Made by a program: the position numbers and the translations under genes. Shown in pieces: positions 35,496 to 44,589 of a DNA stretch of 48,660 bases (positions are counted from its first letter, which is position 1; each line of letters opens with the position of its first letter). The DNA is from Verrucomicrobiota bacterium. GTDB taxonomy: Bacteria > Verrucomicrobiota > Verrucomicrobiia > Limisphaerales > CAIMTB01. The notes beneath the pieces are model-generated. The model searched no databases. It was not told the DNA's origin and saw only the letters and a list, made by a program, of their open reading frames with translations. The DNA lies in assembly GCA_963205105.1 (NCBI GenBank), contig CAUJJW010000116.1, forward strand, positions 1 to 48,660. The letters are read 5' to 3'.

Positions 35496-35805
35496 GGTGT
35501 TTTGGGGAGTCGTCGGGTTCCTGCATACCCTCCCGGAAGGCGCTTCCCATCGTCAAGGCGCCGGGAGAGGGGATCCTTCGATACTGGAGGTGAGGAGGAG
35601 GGCATGCACTGCGCAGCGCGGTATTCGGGGAGGATCCCATGGTGAAACCTGTGCTGGACCGCGGCATGGAACCCCTCGACAACGACATCGCGGTGCCGAC
35701 GGGTTGGACCTGGCGGCGAGCGGCAGCGTCGGAGCGGAGTGGCTTCGGGAAGGAAAAATGCGGTTGCGAGGGTTCCCGGCACCCCGCCAGTGTCTCAGGA
35801 GACTG
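35496..35805. other. Divergent intergenic region, 310 bp, no gene seen
   Basis: This separates the repeat protein (minus) from the exopolysaccharide genes (plus). I see no convincing ORF, tRNA or riboswitch, and no promoter with both boxes. It must hold promoters for both directions. An in-frame ATG at 35758, preceded by GGAAGGA, is an alternative start for the next gene. Confidence 0.5.
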
Positions 35806-37173
35806 ATGAAGACGCGTCACGAGGTTCCAATCCGGGCAGCGCACTGTGCCACCACGAGATCCTGGGAGTCTGAACACTTGTCTCGCGCCAGCCGTTCGAG
35901 GGGCAACCGACGTCCGTGGGCGGGGATCGCGCTGGGTTCGTTAAGTTGCTGGATGGGGTTGTCGGGGACGACCCTCCAGGCCCAGGAAACCTCGGAACTC
36001 ATCACCACGCAGCTTCCGTTCCCGCAGTACGTGGCGGTCAGCGACGATCACTACGGGCTGCGAATCGGGAGAGTGCAGGTGCGCTACGACGTCTCGGTGG
36101 AGGGCATTTTCACGGACAACCGGAACCTGGTCGACACGGGCAAGGAGAGTGACTTTGGCTTGCGGCCGGTCCTGACCCTGGGCCTGTTTTATCCGCTGAA
36201 CGACCGGCAGAAGCTTCAGGTGGACGTGGGTGTGGGCTATCAGTGGTGGGCCAATGTTCAGGAACAGAACCGATTCTACGTGGTTCCTCGGTCGCATCTG
36301 AGCTACGTGCTCGGGGTCGGGGACGTCGATATCTCCCTGGCCAACACCACGGCGAGCACTTCGGAGGCTTCCTCGCGGGTGGAAATCGCCGGTGGGCCGG
36401 GAGCCAATGGTTCCCCTGGCTCGGACCTTGCCTTCAACCGGATCAACAACACGACCACGCTGGGGGCGGGATGGAAGCCGGGACGGATGGGGTTTCGTGG
36501 CAACTACTCCTTTCTCATCGATCGTTCGCTGAACGATCAGTTTGTGTCGCTGGATCAGAACCGGCACACCTTTGGCGGGGCTGTGGAGTACGATGTGACC
36601 ACGCCGATCACCGTGGGACTGGCGGGGAACTACTCCATCTACACCTACCTGGAGAACATTCAGAATGACGGGACGGGGTATTCGATCACGCCGACGCTCT
36701 CCTGGCAGGTGCAGGACAACCTCTCGCTGGACGCCGCGGTCGGTTACGGGCAGTCGGATTTCGACCGGACCGGCACGGTGCAGGACACCGACGGTTTTTC
36801 AGGAGTCACGTACAACGTGGCGATCCGGCATCAGTTGAACAAGCGGATGAACCACTCGGCGACGTTCAACCGGGGCGCGGATCCTGGCCTGGGTTCGAAT
36901 TTCACCGACCGCTTTCAGGTCGCGTATCAGTTCGCGGCTCAGATCAGCCCGGTGCTGCGGCCGTTCCTGGGCTTTTCCTATGAATCGGCGTCGATCTCCG
37001 GGGATGGCGGAGAAGATGCTGAGTTGTTCCGGGTGAACGTCGGTGTTGGTTATCCGGTGCTTCGTCGAGCCACGCTAGGGCTGAATTACAACGTCACCTG
37101 GCGGGTCGCGGATGATCCGACCCGGGAATACATGGAAAATCGGGTGAGTCTGATCGCGAGTTATCGCTTCTGA
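35806..37173 (+). CDS. Outer-membrane beta-barrel protein of exopolysaccharide locus
   Basis: A predicted outer-membrane barrel of 455 residues. A long basic N-terminus precedes the hydrophobic signal core (GIALGSLSCWMGLSG) with cleavage near TLQAQ. The body alternates polar and aromatic/hydrophobic residues as amphipathic strands (LTLGLFYPLNDRQKLQVDVG, RHTFGGAVEYDV) and ends in YRF, the C-terminal aromatic expected for Bam-inserted barrels. EPS loci with PEP-CTERM systems often encode such a barrel beside Wza- and Wzc-like genes. AGGAG lies 4 nt before ATG 35806. It is first of three closely spaced genes (15 and 32 bp gaps). Confidence 0.85.
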   Translation: MKTRHEVPIRAAHCATTRSWESEHLSRASRSRGNRRPWAGIALGSLSCWMGLSGTTLQAQETSELITTQLPFPQYVAVSDDHYGLRIGRVQVRYDVSVEGIFTDNRNLVDTGKESDFGLRPVLTLGLFYPLNDRQKLQVDVGVGYQWWANVQEQNRFYVVPRSHLSYVLGVGDVDISLANTTASTSEASSRVEIAGGPGANGSPGSDLAFNRINNTTTLGAGWKPGRMGFRGNYSFLIDRSLNDQFVSLDQNRHTFGGAVEYDVTTPITVGLAGNYSIYTYLENIQNDGTGYSITPTLSWQVQDNLSLDAAVGYGQSDFDRTGTVQDTDGFSGVTYNVAIRHQLNKRMNHSATFNRGADPGLGSNFTDRFQVAYQFAAQISPVLRPFLGFSYESASISGDGGEDAELFRVNVGVGYPVLRRATLGLNYNVTWRVADDPTREYMENRVSLIASYRF

Positions 37174-37188
37174 ACCGGAGTTCGCCTC

Positions 37189-37914
37189 ATGAACCCATTA
37201 CCAGCCGCCGTTGCCATCGCCTGTGCTGTCCTCGCGCCGGGCCTGTGGGCCCAGTCAACCGACGTGGGCAATCCGTCAGCGACTCCGCCAGGCAGCCCAG
37301 CGCCGGCCGCGGCTTCCGCCGTCGGGGCGGTGGTGTCCGCGCTTCAGGGCGCCGACCGCGGATCCTCGGAGGAAGGCCGACACGAACTGAGAACGGGTGA
37401 CCGACTGCGTTTTCGAATCGAGGAGGACCCGGCCACCGGCAGGGAACCCATCCTGGTGGCGGTGAATTCCGTGGGGGAAGCCAGTTTTCCGGTCAGCCGC
37501 GAATCCGACATTCGGGTGACGCTTCCGGTGCGGGGCAAGACCCTGAAGCAGGTCAGGGAACAACTCGCGGCACGTCTGCTGGAGGACTACTACCATCGGG
37601 CGACGGTGGAGTTGAATCTGGAGGAAAAGACGGTCACGCCCGGGAAGGTGCAGTTTTTCGGGGAAATGCGGGGAACGGTCCCCATCTTGCCCGACCAGCC
37701 TCCATTGTTTCTGAGCGAGCAGATCCTGCAGATGGGTGTTCCGGATTTCGCCGATCTTCGCCGGGTGAAGGTGCATCGCATGGACCCGGTCACCCAGAAA
37801 TCACAGATCATCGAGATGGACGTACGTTCCATCATCAAGGGTGGCCAGCGGGCGAAGGACCTTCTCCTGCAGGACGGGGATCGTGTGGAAGTTCCCCAGA
37901 AGTGGATCAACTGA
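37189..37914 (+). CDS. Polysaccharide export protein (Wza/EpsA-like)
   Basis: A periplasmic/outer-membrane polysaccharide export protein of 241 residues. MNPLPAAVAIACAVLAPGLW is the signal segment with cleavage near AQ. There is no lipobox Cys, unlike E. coli Wza. The Poly_export domain follows (LRTGDRLRFRIEEDP, VAVNSVGEASFPVS, LPVRGKTLKQVREQLAARL), then an SLBB-like region (VQFFGEMRGTVPILPDQ, ending LLLQDGDRVEVPQ). It lacks the long C-terminal helix that forms the Wza pore, so the adjacent barrel may supply the outer-membrane channel (inference). Confidence 0.92.
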   Translation: MNPLPAAVAIACAVLAPGLWAQSTDVGNPSATPPGSPAPAAASAVGAVVSALQGADRGSSEEGRHELRTGDRLRFRIEEDPATGREPILVAVNSVGEASFPVSRESDIRVTLPVRGKTLKQVREQLAARLLEDYYHRATVELNLEEKTVTPGKVQFFGEMRGTVPILPDQPPLFLSEQILQMGVPDFADLRRVKVHRMDPVTQKSQIIEMDVRSIIKGGQRAKDLLLQDGDRVEVPQKWIN

Positions 37915-37946
37915 ACGACCGGAACGGCAACGCCCCGACGTAACGC

Positions 37947-40319
37947 ATGTCCAAGTTTCTTCCTCCTCCCCAGGGCGGGCCGGCGCGCTATCGATCGCCG
38001 GTGGCCGACCGGGTCAATCTGGTGGCCTTTCTTCGGCGTTCGCTGCGGATGTTCCGGCGCCGCTGGTGGATCGCGGTCGTGACGCTGGCGATCGGGACCG
38101 GGGCGGGTGTCTATCGGGCCACGACCCAACCGGACATGTACACCGCCACGTCCCGGCTGAGTGTGGCGCCCAAGGTGGCCTTCTCGCAGCGTACCGGGGA
38201 TCGTGCGACCATCACCGAGGAGAAGCAGAACTACGCGCAGGCGCAGATGGAGTACATGCGCGGCATTGCCCTGCTGTTAAAGGTCGATGAGAAGATGCAA
38301 GATGTGCGGAATCCGGATGGGACGAATCCGACGAGAGTTCTCGCGGTGGAGCAGGGTGCCGGATCGACGTTCATTCTGACGGTGAACAGCACGAGTCTGG
38401 ACTACGCGCGGCGCTTCGCCCGGGCCTGGGCCCAGGAATTTCGGCTGTTCAAGGAGGACATGCTCAGCGATGTGGCCCGCAAACAGATCGACCGCACCCG
38501 CTACGATCTCAGCCGGCAGGAGGAACAGCTGAAGGAAGCGCGGTCGCTGCTCGACGAATTCCTGAAGGTTCATCAAATCGCGACCAGCCAGGACATGGGC
38601 AATGCCGCCCAGCAACTGCTGGAGAACCTCCAGCGACGCCGGCAGAGCGTCGAACTCGAACGCCAGCGGCTGGAAGCCAAGACGGTCGAAGAATTGGCGG
38701 ATGAGAAGGCGGCTGGGCAGGGGAGCGCGGCGGCTGCGGCCACCACCGACGGAAGCAACGCGACGAAGACCATCGAGCAGGCGGATCCGCTGGAGAAATT
38801 CATGGGGCGTTCCACCTACCGGGACCTGCGTCTCCGCCTCCGCCGGATCGAGGGAGAACTGGAACGGCAGGCGCCACTGCTCAAACCCATGCATCCGCAC
38901 ATGGTCGGTCTGGCGAAGGCCCAGGACGAGGTGCAGCGGGAGATACGCGAACAACTCGCCCTCATCGATGAGGTTCGCCGGGCCCAGATCACCTCGATGA
39001 AGCTCGAGGAATCGGTGTTGGACGAACAAATCCAGAAGGAGATGACCAACGTGGTCCGGTTGCGGGAAATCAGCCGCGAATACACCCGTCTCTCGGAGAA
39101 CTTCGCCGGACACAAACGGCAGTTGGACGAACTCAACCGGGACCTCATGGCTCTCTCAAAGCTCCAGTCGAGCGATGAGGATTTCACCATCCTGGAGGAA
39201 GGCGTGGGTCCCAGCGCGCCCATCGGCCCCAACCGGACTCGCACCGTCGTTCTCGGTGTGGCGGTGGGTTTGCTGGCGGGGCTCGGGTTGATCTTTCTGC
39301 TGCATAAACTCGACGATCGCATCGAGTCCGCCGAGGACCTGGAAAAGGCCCTGGAAGAGCCGATTCTGGGCCAGATCCCGATCGTCAGCCGGCGTGACGC
39401 CAAGGGCGGGGTGATCTCGGTGGATCGGCTTTCTGCCAACAACATTTTTGTCGAGGCGTTCCGTGGTGTGCGTTCCTCGGTGATGTTTGGGGATCTGGGT
39501 GGAGCGAAGCAGGTGATGATGGCGACGAGCTCCGTTCCGGGGGACGGCAAGACGACCTTCACCGTGAACTTCGCGATCACCCTCGCCAAGGCGGGCAACC
39601 GGGTGTTGCTGGTCGATGCCGATTTGCGTCGCGGGACTGTGGCCGACTATTTCGACCTGCCTGCGGAGCCGGGCCTTTCGGACGTGCTGTGTGGTGATCG
39701 GCCCTGGGCTGACGTGCTCAATGCCACCCAGCATCGCACCCTGCTGGTCATCACCCAGGGCAAGGAGGTTTCGAATCCGGGCGAGCTGCTGCTGACCAAG
39801 GGTTTCAGCCGCTTCATCGAGCAGGCCCGCCGGGAATTCGAGTACATCATCTTTGATTCTCCCCCGGTGGTGGGCATGGACGACGCCGCCTCGCTCGCGA
39901 GCAATTGCGACGGGTTGGTGTTCGTGTACCGCGTCGGTTCGACCTCGCTGAAGCTGGCCAAACTGGCGGTGAACACCACGCGGCAGCGCGGAGGGCGAAT
40001 CCTGGGATTGATCCTCAACGGTGTCTCGCTGGGCAGCCCGGATTACTACTACACGGCCTACTACTACTCGCATTACGCCTACGCCGGTGGACGGCGTCGG
40101 AAGGCGGTTGGCCCGGGTGGCGAGGTGGAAACGCACCAGCCTGGCGGCGCGAAGCTCCTGGACGGCATGCGCGAAGAACGCGAGCAGGAGGTCCGTGCGT
40201 CGCGTCATGCCGAATTGCTGGACGGGGAACCGGACGGAGTCAGCGACGCCATCGAAATCCCCCCGGCCGATCTTCCGCCCCATCCGGGGCCGGGTTCCGG
40301 ATCGGGGCAGGGTCGCTGA
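37947..40319 (+). CDS. Polysaccharide co-polymerase tyrosine autokinase (Wzc-like BY-kinase)
   Basis: An inner-membrane protein of 790 residues controlling EPS chain length and export. The first helix is near 42-58 with a Wzz domain. Long periplasmic coiled coils span about 150-420, and the second helix is near 433-453. The BY-kinase domain has Walker A VPGDGKTTF (K535), Walker A' LLVDADLRRG and Walker B YIIFDSPPV. A tyrosine cluster of eight Tyr lies at 700-712 (YYYTAYYYSHYAY), the autophosphorylation site in this family. Unusually, about 78 charged and Pro/Gly-rich residues follow the cluster. No glycosyltransferases, polymerase or flippase are in the window. Confidence 0.95.
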   Translation: MSKFLPPPQGGPARYRSPVADRVNLVAFLRRSLRMFRRRWWIAVVTLAIGTGAGVYRATTQPDMYTATSRLSVAPKVAFSQRTGDRATITEEKQNYAQAQMEYMRGIALLLKVDEKMQDVRNPDGTNPTRVLAVEQGAGSTFILTVNSTSLDYARRFARAWAQEFRLFKEDMLSDVARKQIDRTRYDLSRQEEQLKEARSLLDEFLKVHQIATSQDMGNAAQQLLENLQRRRQSVELERQRLEAKTVEELADEKAAGQGSAAAAATTDGSNATKTIEQADPLEKFMGRSTYRDLRLRLRRIEGELERQAPLLKPMHPHMVGLAKAQDEVQREIREQLALIDEVRRAQITSMKLEESVLDEQIQKEMTNVVRLREISREYTRLSENFAGHKRQLDELNRDLMALSKLQSSDEDFTILEEGVGPSAPIGPNRTRTVVLGVAVGLLAGLGLIFLLHKLDDRIESAEDLEKALEEPILGQIPIVSRRDAKGGVISVDRLSANNIFVEAFRGVRSSVMFGDLGGAKQVMMATSSVPGDGKTTFTVNFAITLAKAGNRVLLVDADLRRGTVADYFDLPAEPGLSDVLCGDRPWADVLNATQHRTLLVITQGKEVSNPGELLLTKGFSRFIEQARREFEYIIFDSPPVVGMDDAASLASNCDGLVFVYRVGSTSLKLAKLAVNTTRQRGGRILGLILNGVSLGSPDYYYTAYYYSHYAYAGGRRRKAVGPGGEVETHQPGGAKLLDGMREEREQEVRASRHAELLDGEPDGVSDAIEIPPADLPPHPGPGSGSGQGR

Positions 40320-40346
40320 GTCTGAGAACCCAAGATCCGAGATGGC

Positions 40347-41849
40347 ATGACTCCCCGCCTGGTGATGCGGAACGTGAAGAAGAGCTTCGGGGCGACCCGG
40401 GCTCTGTGTGGCGTTTCCTTGGAAGTGCAGGCCGGTGAGGTGCTGGCGTTGATCGGCGAGAATGGGGCGGGAAAGAGCACCTTGATGAAGGTGCTGAGCG
40501 GCGCCTACCTCCCTGATGACGGCACCATTGAGCTGGACGGACGACCGTTCGTGCCCGGCGATCCCCTCCACGCCCGCCAGGGCGGGATCGAGATGATCTA
40601 CCAGGAACTGACCCTGGCGCCCCACCTGAGCATCGAGGAGAACATCGTGCTCGGTGGTGAACCCTCCCGCTGGGGCTGGCTGGATCGCAGGAAACGCCGC
40701 GCGTTGGCGATGTCGGCGTTGCACGAACTGGACCAGGGGGACCTTCCGATCGACGCCCCCGCGGGCAGCCGCCCGATCGCCGAACAGCAGATCGTGGAAA
40801 TTGCCCGCGCTTTAGTGCGCCAGCCCAAGGTGCTGATCCTCGACGAGCCCACCAGCAGCCTCACCAAGCGGGATGCTGAAAGCCTGTTCCGGGTGATCCG
40901 CCGGCTTCGCGACCGCGGCGTTTCGGTCATCTACATCAGCCACTTCCTGGAGGAGTGCCAGGCGCTCAGCGATCGGTTCACGGTGTTGCGGGACGGGGAG
41001 AGTGTTGGAAGCGGGGTTATGGCGGGAGCGGATCTTCGTGAGATCATTCGCATGATGGTGGGTCGCGAGGTGAAGGACATCTACCCGCGCATGCCCCACC
41101 AGCTGGGCGAGCCGGTGTTGAGCGTGCGCCGGCTGGCCGGCCGTAACAAACCGGCCTCGGTGTCCTTCGACCTTCGAGCGGGCGAGATCCTCGGCGTTGC
41201 CGGTCTGGTGGGAGCTGGCCGGACGGAAAGCCTGCGCGCCATCTTCGGGTTGGATGAGACGCGCGATGGTTCGGTGAAGGTGTTTGGCACGGAATCCGCC
41301 GGGCTCTCCCCGCGTCGCCGATTGGATCAGGGCGTGGGGCTGTTGAGTGAGGACCGCAAGGCAGAGGGTTTGCTGCTGGGGCGGAGTCTGTCCGACAACC
41401 TGACCTTGACCCGGCTGGGGCCGGTGTCGCGCATGGGACTGGTGAGCGATCGGTTGCAGGCGACGACCACGACCGCCTGGATGAAGCGCCTGGACGTGCG
41501 GGCCCAGGGTGCGGAGCAGGCCATCGGCGAACTGTCCGGCGGCAACCAACAAAAGGTGGCGATCGGGCGTCTGCTGCACCATGAAGCCCGGATTCTGCTG
41601 CTGGACGAGCCCACCCGAGGCATCGATGTCGGCAGCAAGGCCCAGATTTATCGCCTGATCGGTGAATTGGCGGTGGCGGGAAAATCCATCGTCTTTGTGA
41701 GTTCCTACCTGCCGGAGTTGCTGGGCATTTGCGACACGGTGGCCGTCATGTGCCGGGGCACCCTGGTTGACGTACGGCCCGTGGAACGCTGGACCGAGCA
41801 CGAAATCATGGCGGCCGCCATTGGCCAGGCACCCGTCCCGCAATCCTAG
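40347..41849 (+). CDS. Sugar ABC importer ATPase (RbsA/MglA-like)
   Basis: A tandem ATPase of 500 residues of the carbohydrate-uptake CUT2 family. The first cassette has Walker A GENGAGKST (37-45), IYQELTLAPHLSIEENI and Walker B LILDEPTSSL; its signature is degenerate (SRPIAEQQIVEIARAL), as usual in this family. The second cassette has a modified Walker A-like GLVGAGRTES, signature ELSGGNQQKVAIGRLL and LLLDEPTRGIDVGSKA. It is 30 bp upstream of the permease. No periplasmic binding protein is adjacent, so the sugar cannot be named. Whether it shares a transcript with the upstream kinase (27 bp gap) is unclear but likely. Confidence 0.93.
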   Translation: MTPRLVMRNVKKSFGATRALCGVSLEVQAGEVLALIGENGAGKSTLMKVLSGAYLPDDGTIELDGRPFVPGDPLHARQGGIEMIYQELTLAPHLSIEENIVLGGEPSRWGWLDRRKRRALAMSALHELDQGDLPIDAPAGSRPIAEQQIVEIARALVRQPKVLILDEPTSSLTKRDAESLFRVIRRLRDRGVSVIYISHFLEECQALSDRFTVLRDGESVGSGVMAGADLREIIRMMVGREVKDIYPRMPHQLGEPVLSVRRLAGRNKPASVSFDLRAGEILGVAGLVGAGRTESLRAIFGLDETRDGSVKVFGTESAGLSPRRRLDQGVGLLSEDRKAEGLLLGRSLSDNLTLTRLGPVSRMGLVSDRLQATTTTAWMKRLDVRAQGAEQAIGELSGGNQQKVAIGRLLHHEARILLLDEPTRGIDVGSKAQIYRLIGELAVAGKSIVFVSSYLPELLGICDTVAVMCRGTLVDVRPVERWTEHEIMAAAIGQAPVPQS

Positions 41850-41879
41850 CAACGACCCTTCGGTTCCCTCCCTGAATTC

Positions 41880-42857
41880 ATGAACCCACGCATCGCGCGC
41901 TTCCTGTCCGCCCTCGGCCCGCTCTTTGGTCTCTTGTTCGTGATTGGCATCTTCTCGGCCTCAGAGGAGGTCCGCCCCTACTTCCTCACGGGCGGCAACT
42001 TCAAGATCATCCTGACCCAGACCGTGATCGTCGCGATCGGGGCGTTGGGCATGACGCTGATCATCGTCAGCGGGGGGATCGACCTGAGCGTGGGATCGGT
42101 GGTGGCCCTCACGAGCGTGTTCGCCGCGAAAATGGTCCTCCAAGGCTTCGACCCGGTGGTGGTCGTCCTGCTCACCGTCCTGATGGGTGGCTTCATCGGA
42201 TGCGTCAACGGAACCATCATCGCCAGTTTTCGCATGATGCCGTTCATCGTGACCCTGGGCATGATGGGCGTGGTCCGCGGCGCGGCGAAGTGGATGGGCA
42301 ACAACCAAACGGTGAACCCGCCCAAGAATCCCTTGAACGCCTTGATGGCGTTGTCCAAACCCCAGGAGTTGATCCCTTTGCCCATGGGGGTGTGGGTGGC
42401 TGCCGCCCTCGCCGTGATCATGGCGGTGGTCCTGCGCCAGACGGTGTTCGGTCGCTACATTTTCGCCCTCGGCTCCAACGAAGCGACCGCACGCCTCTGC
42501 GGCATCCGGGTGGCGCGGCAGAAGATCCTGATCTACGCCCTGGCCGGGCTCTTCTTCGGGCTCTCCGGCCTGATGCAGTTTTCGCGTCTCACCCAGGGCG
42601 ATCCCTCGGTCGCGGTCGGTCTGGAATTGGACATCATCGCCGCCGTGGTCATCGGCGGAGCCAGTCTCAGCGGCGGAACCGGCAGCATCCTGGGATCGAT
42701 GATCGGCGCCCTCATGATGGCCGTGCTTCGCAACGGCTCCAACCAGATGGGCATGCCGACTTACATGCAGGAAATCATCATCGGCATCGTCATCGTCCTG
42801 GCGGTCGGTCTCGACAAATGGCGCCAGTCCCGGGGTGTCCGACAGACCGGTTCCTAG
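41880..42857 (+). CDS. Sugar ABC importer permease (RbsC-like)
   Basis: An inner-membrane permease of 325 residues, with 8-10 hydrophobic helices. Family motifs: SGGIDLSVGSVVALTSVFAA, ALGSNEATARLCGI, and GGASLSGGTGSILGSMIGAL near the C-terminus. It partners the preceding ATPase in CUT2-type uptake of a monosaccharide or related compound. It converges on the asparagine-synthetase-like gene, 43 bp away, with no clear terminator between. Confidence 0.93.
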   Translation: MNPRIARFLSALGPLFGLLFVIGIFSASEEVRPYFLTGGNFKIILTQTVIVAIGALGMTLIIVSGGIDLSVGSVVALTSVFAAKMVLQGFDPVVVVLLTVLMGGFIGCVNGTIIASFRMMPFIVTLGMMGVVRGAAKWMGNNQTVNPPKNPLNALMALSKPQELIPLPMGVWVAAALAVIMAVVLRQTVFGRYIFALGSNEATARLCGIRVARQKILIYALAGLFFGLSGLMQFSRLTQGDPSVAVGLELDIIAAVVIGGASLSGGTGSILGSMIGALMMAVLRNGSNQMGMPTYMQEIIIGIVIVLAVGLDKWRQSRGVRQTGS

Positions 42858-42900
42858 CTCAGCGATTCAGACGGAGCTCACGCCAAGGAGTTTTTGGGCG

Positions 42901-44235
42901 TCAGCGCGGGCTCTCGAGGTACAGGTTCGCGAGTTGCTGGCGGAAAACACGCTCCCGGCTCGGCACGCGCTGTCGGAGTTCCTGGACCGAAAGCGCGCCG
43001 TGCTGAAATCGGCGTTTGGCGAAGACCGGAAAATCGGCACCCACGACCTGCTTGATGCCGCGCCGGATGATGTCGCCCTTGAGCGCGTAAAGTTTTTCGT
43101 GGTCTCCCCGGGTCAGTTCGGCGAACGGAATGCCTTCGGCCACCTCGATGACGTGGGGGCGGGTGTAGGGGCTGAAGCCGTCGAAACCCAGGTGACGGGT
43201 TGGCGCGTAGGTGCGCGCGTAGGAGCGGCTCAATCCGCCGCTGTAGGTGAGGGAATGTTTGATTTTCCCGACGCCCCAACCTTCCTGGTACAGCATCAGA
43301 TTGTTGACCACGGAGCGGATGGTGAGTTCGGGGTTCTCCTCGATGGGATAGTCCTTGAGGTTTTCGTCCCCTCCATCGCCATCGACCAAGTGGCGCCAAT
43401 CGGGATACCGCTGACGGATGCCGCGGAGCAACGCGATCAGCATGGTGGCTGCCTCGATGTCGAGCGGCTTGTAATCCTCGACGATGCGCACGGTCTCCGC
43501 CGGGTCGAGGGTCTCCGGAGACGCCTCGACGGCTTCCAGGAAGAGGGAGAGGTCCATCTGCGCCAGAAACTCCCGGGCCTGACGCAGATCCTCGCCGCCG
43601 CCAAGATCCAGGGTGAACGCCTTCAACCGGCTGGGGCTCATCGCCAGGCGCCGCATGCAGTGGTAAACGAGAACGAACACCGCCCCACTGTCGATGCCGC
43701 CGCTGAAACAGACCCCAATCGGCTCCTTCTCCGGAACGGTCGGCAGCCACTTGATGATTTCACCGGCCAGAGCGGAGACGTACCCGGCCCCGATTTCGTC
43801 GAGGTCCGGGTGATGCAGGTTCCGCGGCGGATCGAAGAAACGGGTGTACACCGGATCGGGATCCGGGCAGCCCACCAGTTGGATCTCCATCACGTAATGG
43901 GCCGGGACCATCCGGGTGTAGCTGGGATGGAACTGATCGTGCAGTCCTTCGGACTTCAGCCACGCATAGATCGCGTCGATGCGGTCGGCGACAATCAGGG
44001 CGGGGCCTTCCTGGCGTTTGGCGAGGAAGTAGCGCATCGGGCGGTCGAGCGAGCGCGCCATGCGCACCGACTTGCCTTGTCGGGCGAGCAGGGCGAACGA
44101 CCCGTCGATATCGCGCACGCTTTCCGGTGAGCCGGCGAGCACCCGGAGCCGGGCTTCGTCGAGGGAAATGTTCAGCAGGCGGTTGAGGCTGGGATCCAGA
44201 AGATCGACGACGCGTTCAAGATACTCGGAGCTCAT
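42901..44235 (-). CDS. Asparagine-synthetase-like amidotransferase without glutaminase nucleophile
   Basis: A cytoplasmic protein of 444 residues. The ATP-pyrophosphatase motif of asparagine/beta-lactam synthetases is clear: GVCFSGGIDSGAV (SGGIDS at 178-183) and later LVDGDGGDENLKDYP. The N-terminal 90 residues look like a shortened class II amidotransferase domain (DIDGSFALL, MARSLDRPMRYF). They start MSSEYLER with no Cys at position 2, so glutamine hydrolysis is not expected. Free ammonia, or another amine as in beta-lactam synthetase-type enzymes, could be the nucleophile (inference). It lies 67 bp downstream of a one-helix membrane protein on the same strand. Confidence 0.88.
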   Translation of the reverse strand: MSSEYLERVVDLLDPSLNRLLNISLDEARLRVLAGSPESVRDIDGSFALLARQGKSVRMARSLDRPMRYFLAKRQEGPALIVADRIDAIYAWLKSEGLHDQFHPSYTRMVPAHYVMEIQLVGCPDPDPVYTRFFDPPRNLHHPDLDEIGAGYVSALAGEIIKWLPTVPEKEPIGVCFSGGIDSGAVFVLVYHCMRRLAMSPSRLKAFTLDLGGGEDLRQAREFLAQMDLSLFLEAVEASPETLDPAETVRIVEDYKPLDIEAATMLIALLRGIRQRYPDWRHLVDGDGGDENLKDYPIEENPELTIRSVVNNLMLYQEGWGVGKIKHSLTYSGGLSRSYARTYAPTRHLGFDGFSPYTRPHVIEVAEGIPFAELTRGDHEKLYALKGDIIRRGIKQVVGADFPVFAKRRFQHGALSVQELRQRVPSRERVFRQQLANLYLESPR

Positions 44236-44302
44236 GTTGGATTCGGTGGAGGGACGGCTGGGGTACGGACTCGGGAAGCGGCGCGGCCGGGCGATGTCCG
44301 GA

Positions 44303-44500
44303 TCAAGGCTTTTTGGGAGCCTGGAACGGCTCGCTGCTATTGTTCACCCGATCACGCCAGTTCTGTTCGACTCTTGCCCGCTGCCAGACCCAGGCGATGC
44401 CCAGGCCCACCATGCCGAACAGGGCGGCCAGCGCGATCGCCAGAGCCCGACCCAGGAACGGGGCTCGGGCGGGTGTGAGTGGATCGTTTCGATCGGGCAC
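44303..44500 (-). CDS. Small single-helix membrane protein
   Basis: A 65-residue frame starting at a GTG. It has a polar N-terminus (MPDRNDPLTPAR), one hydrophobic helix (about 19-41, ALAIALAALFGMVGLGIAWV), then a basic/polar tail with WQRARVEQNWRDRV. No family recognised. The helix and polar tail look like a real inner-membrane protein, and it is well placed as first gene of the unit with the asparagine-synthetase-like gene. No Shine-Dalgarno was confirmed. It is divergent from purC. Confidence 0.55.
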   Translation of the reverse strand: MPDRNDPLTPARAPFLGRALAIALAALFGMVGLGIAWVWQRARVEQNWRDRVNNSSEPFQAPKKP

Positions 44501-44589
44501 GGGCTGAATGTGCCGGGGAAAAGCGCCTAGTAAATCGGGAATTTGGTTTTGGTTTCGCCGGGACCGGGCATCGCCTACCGTCGGCCGCC

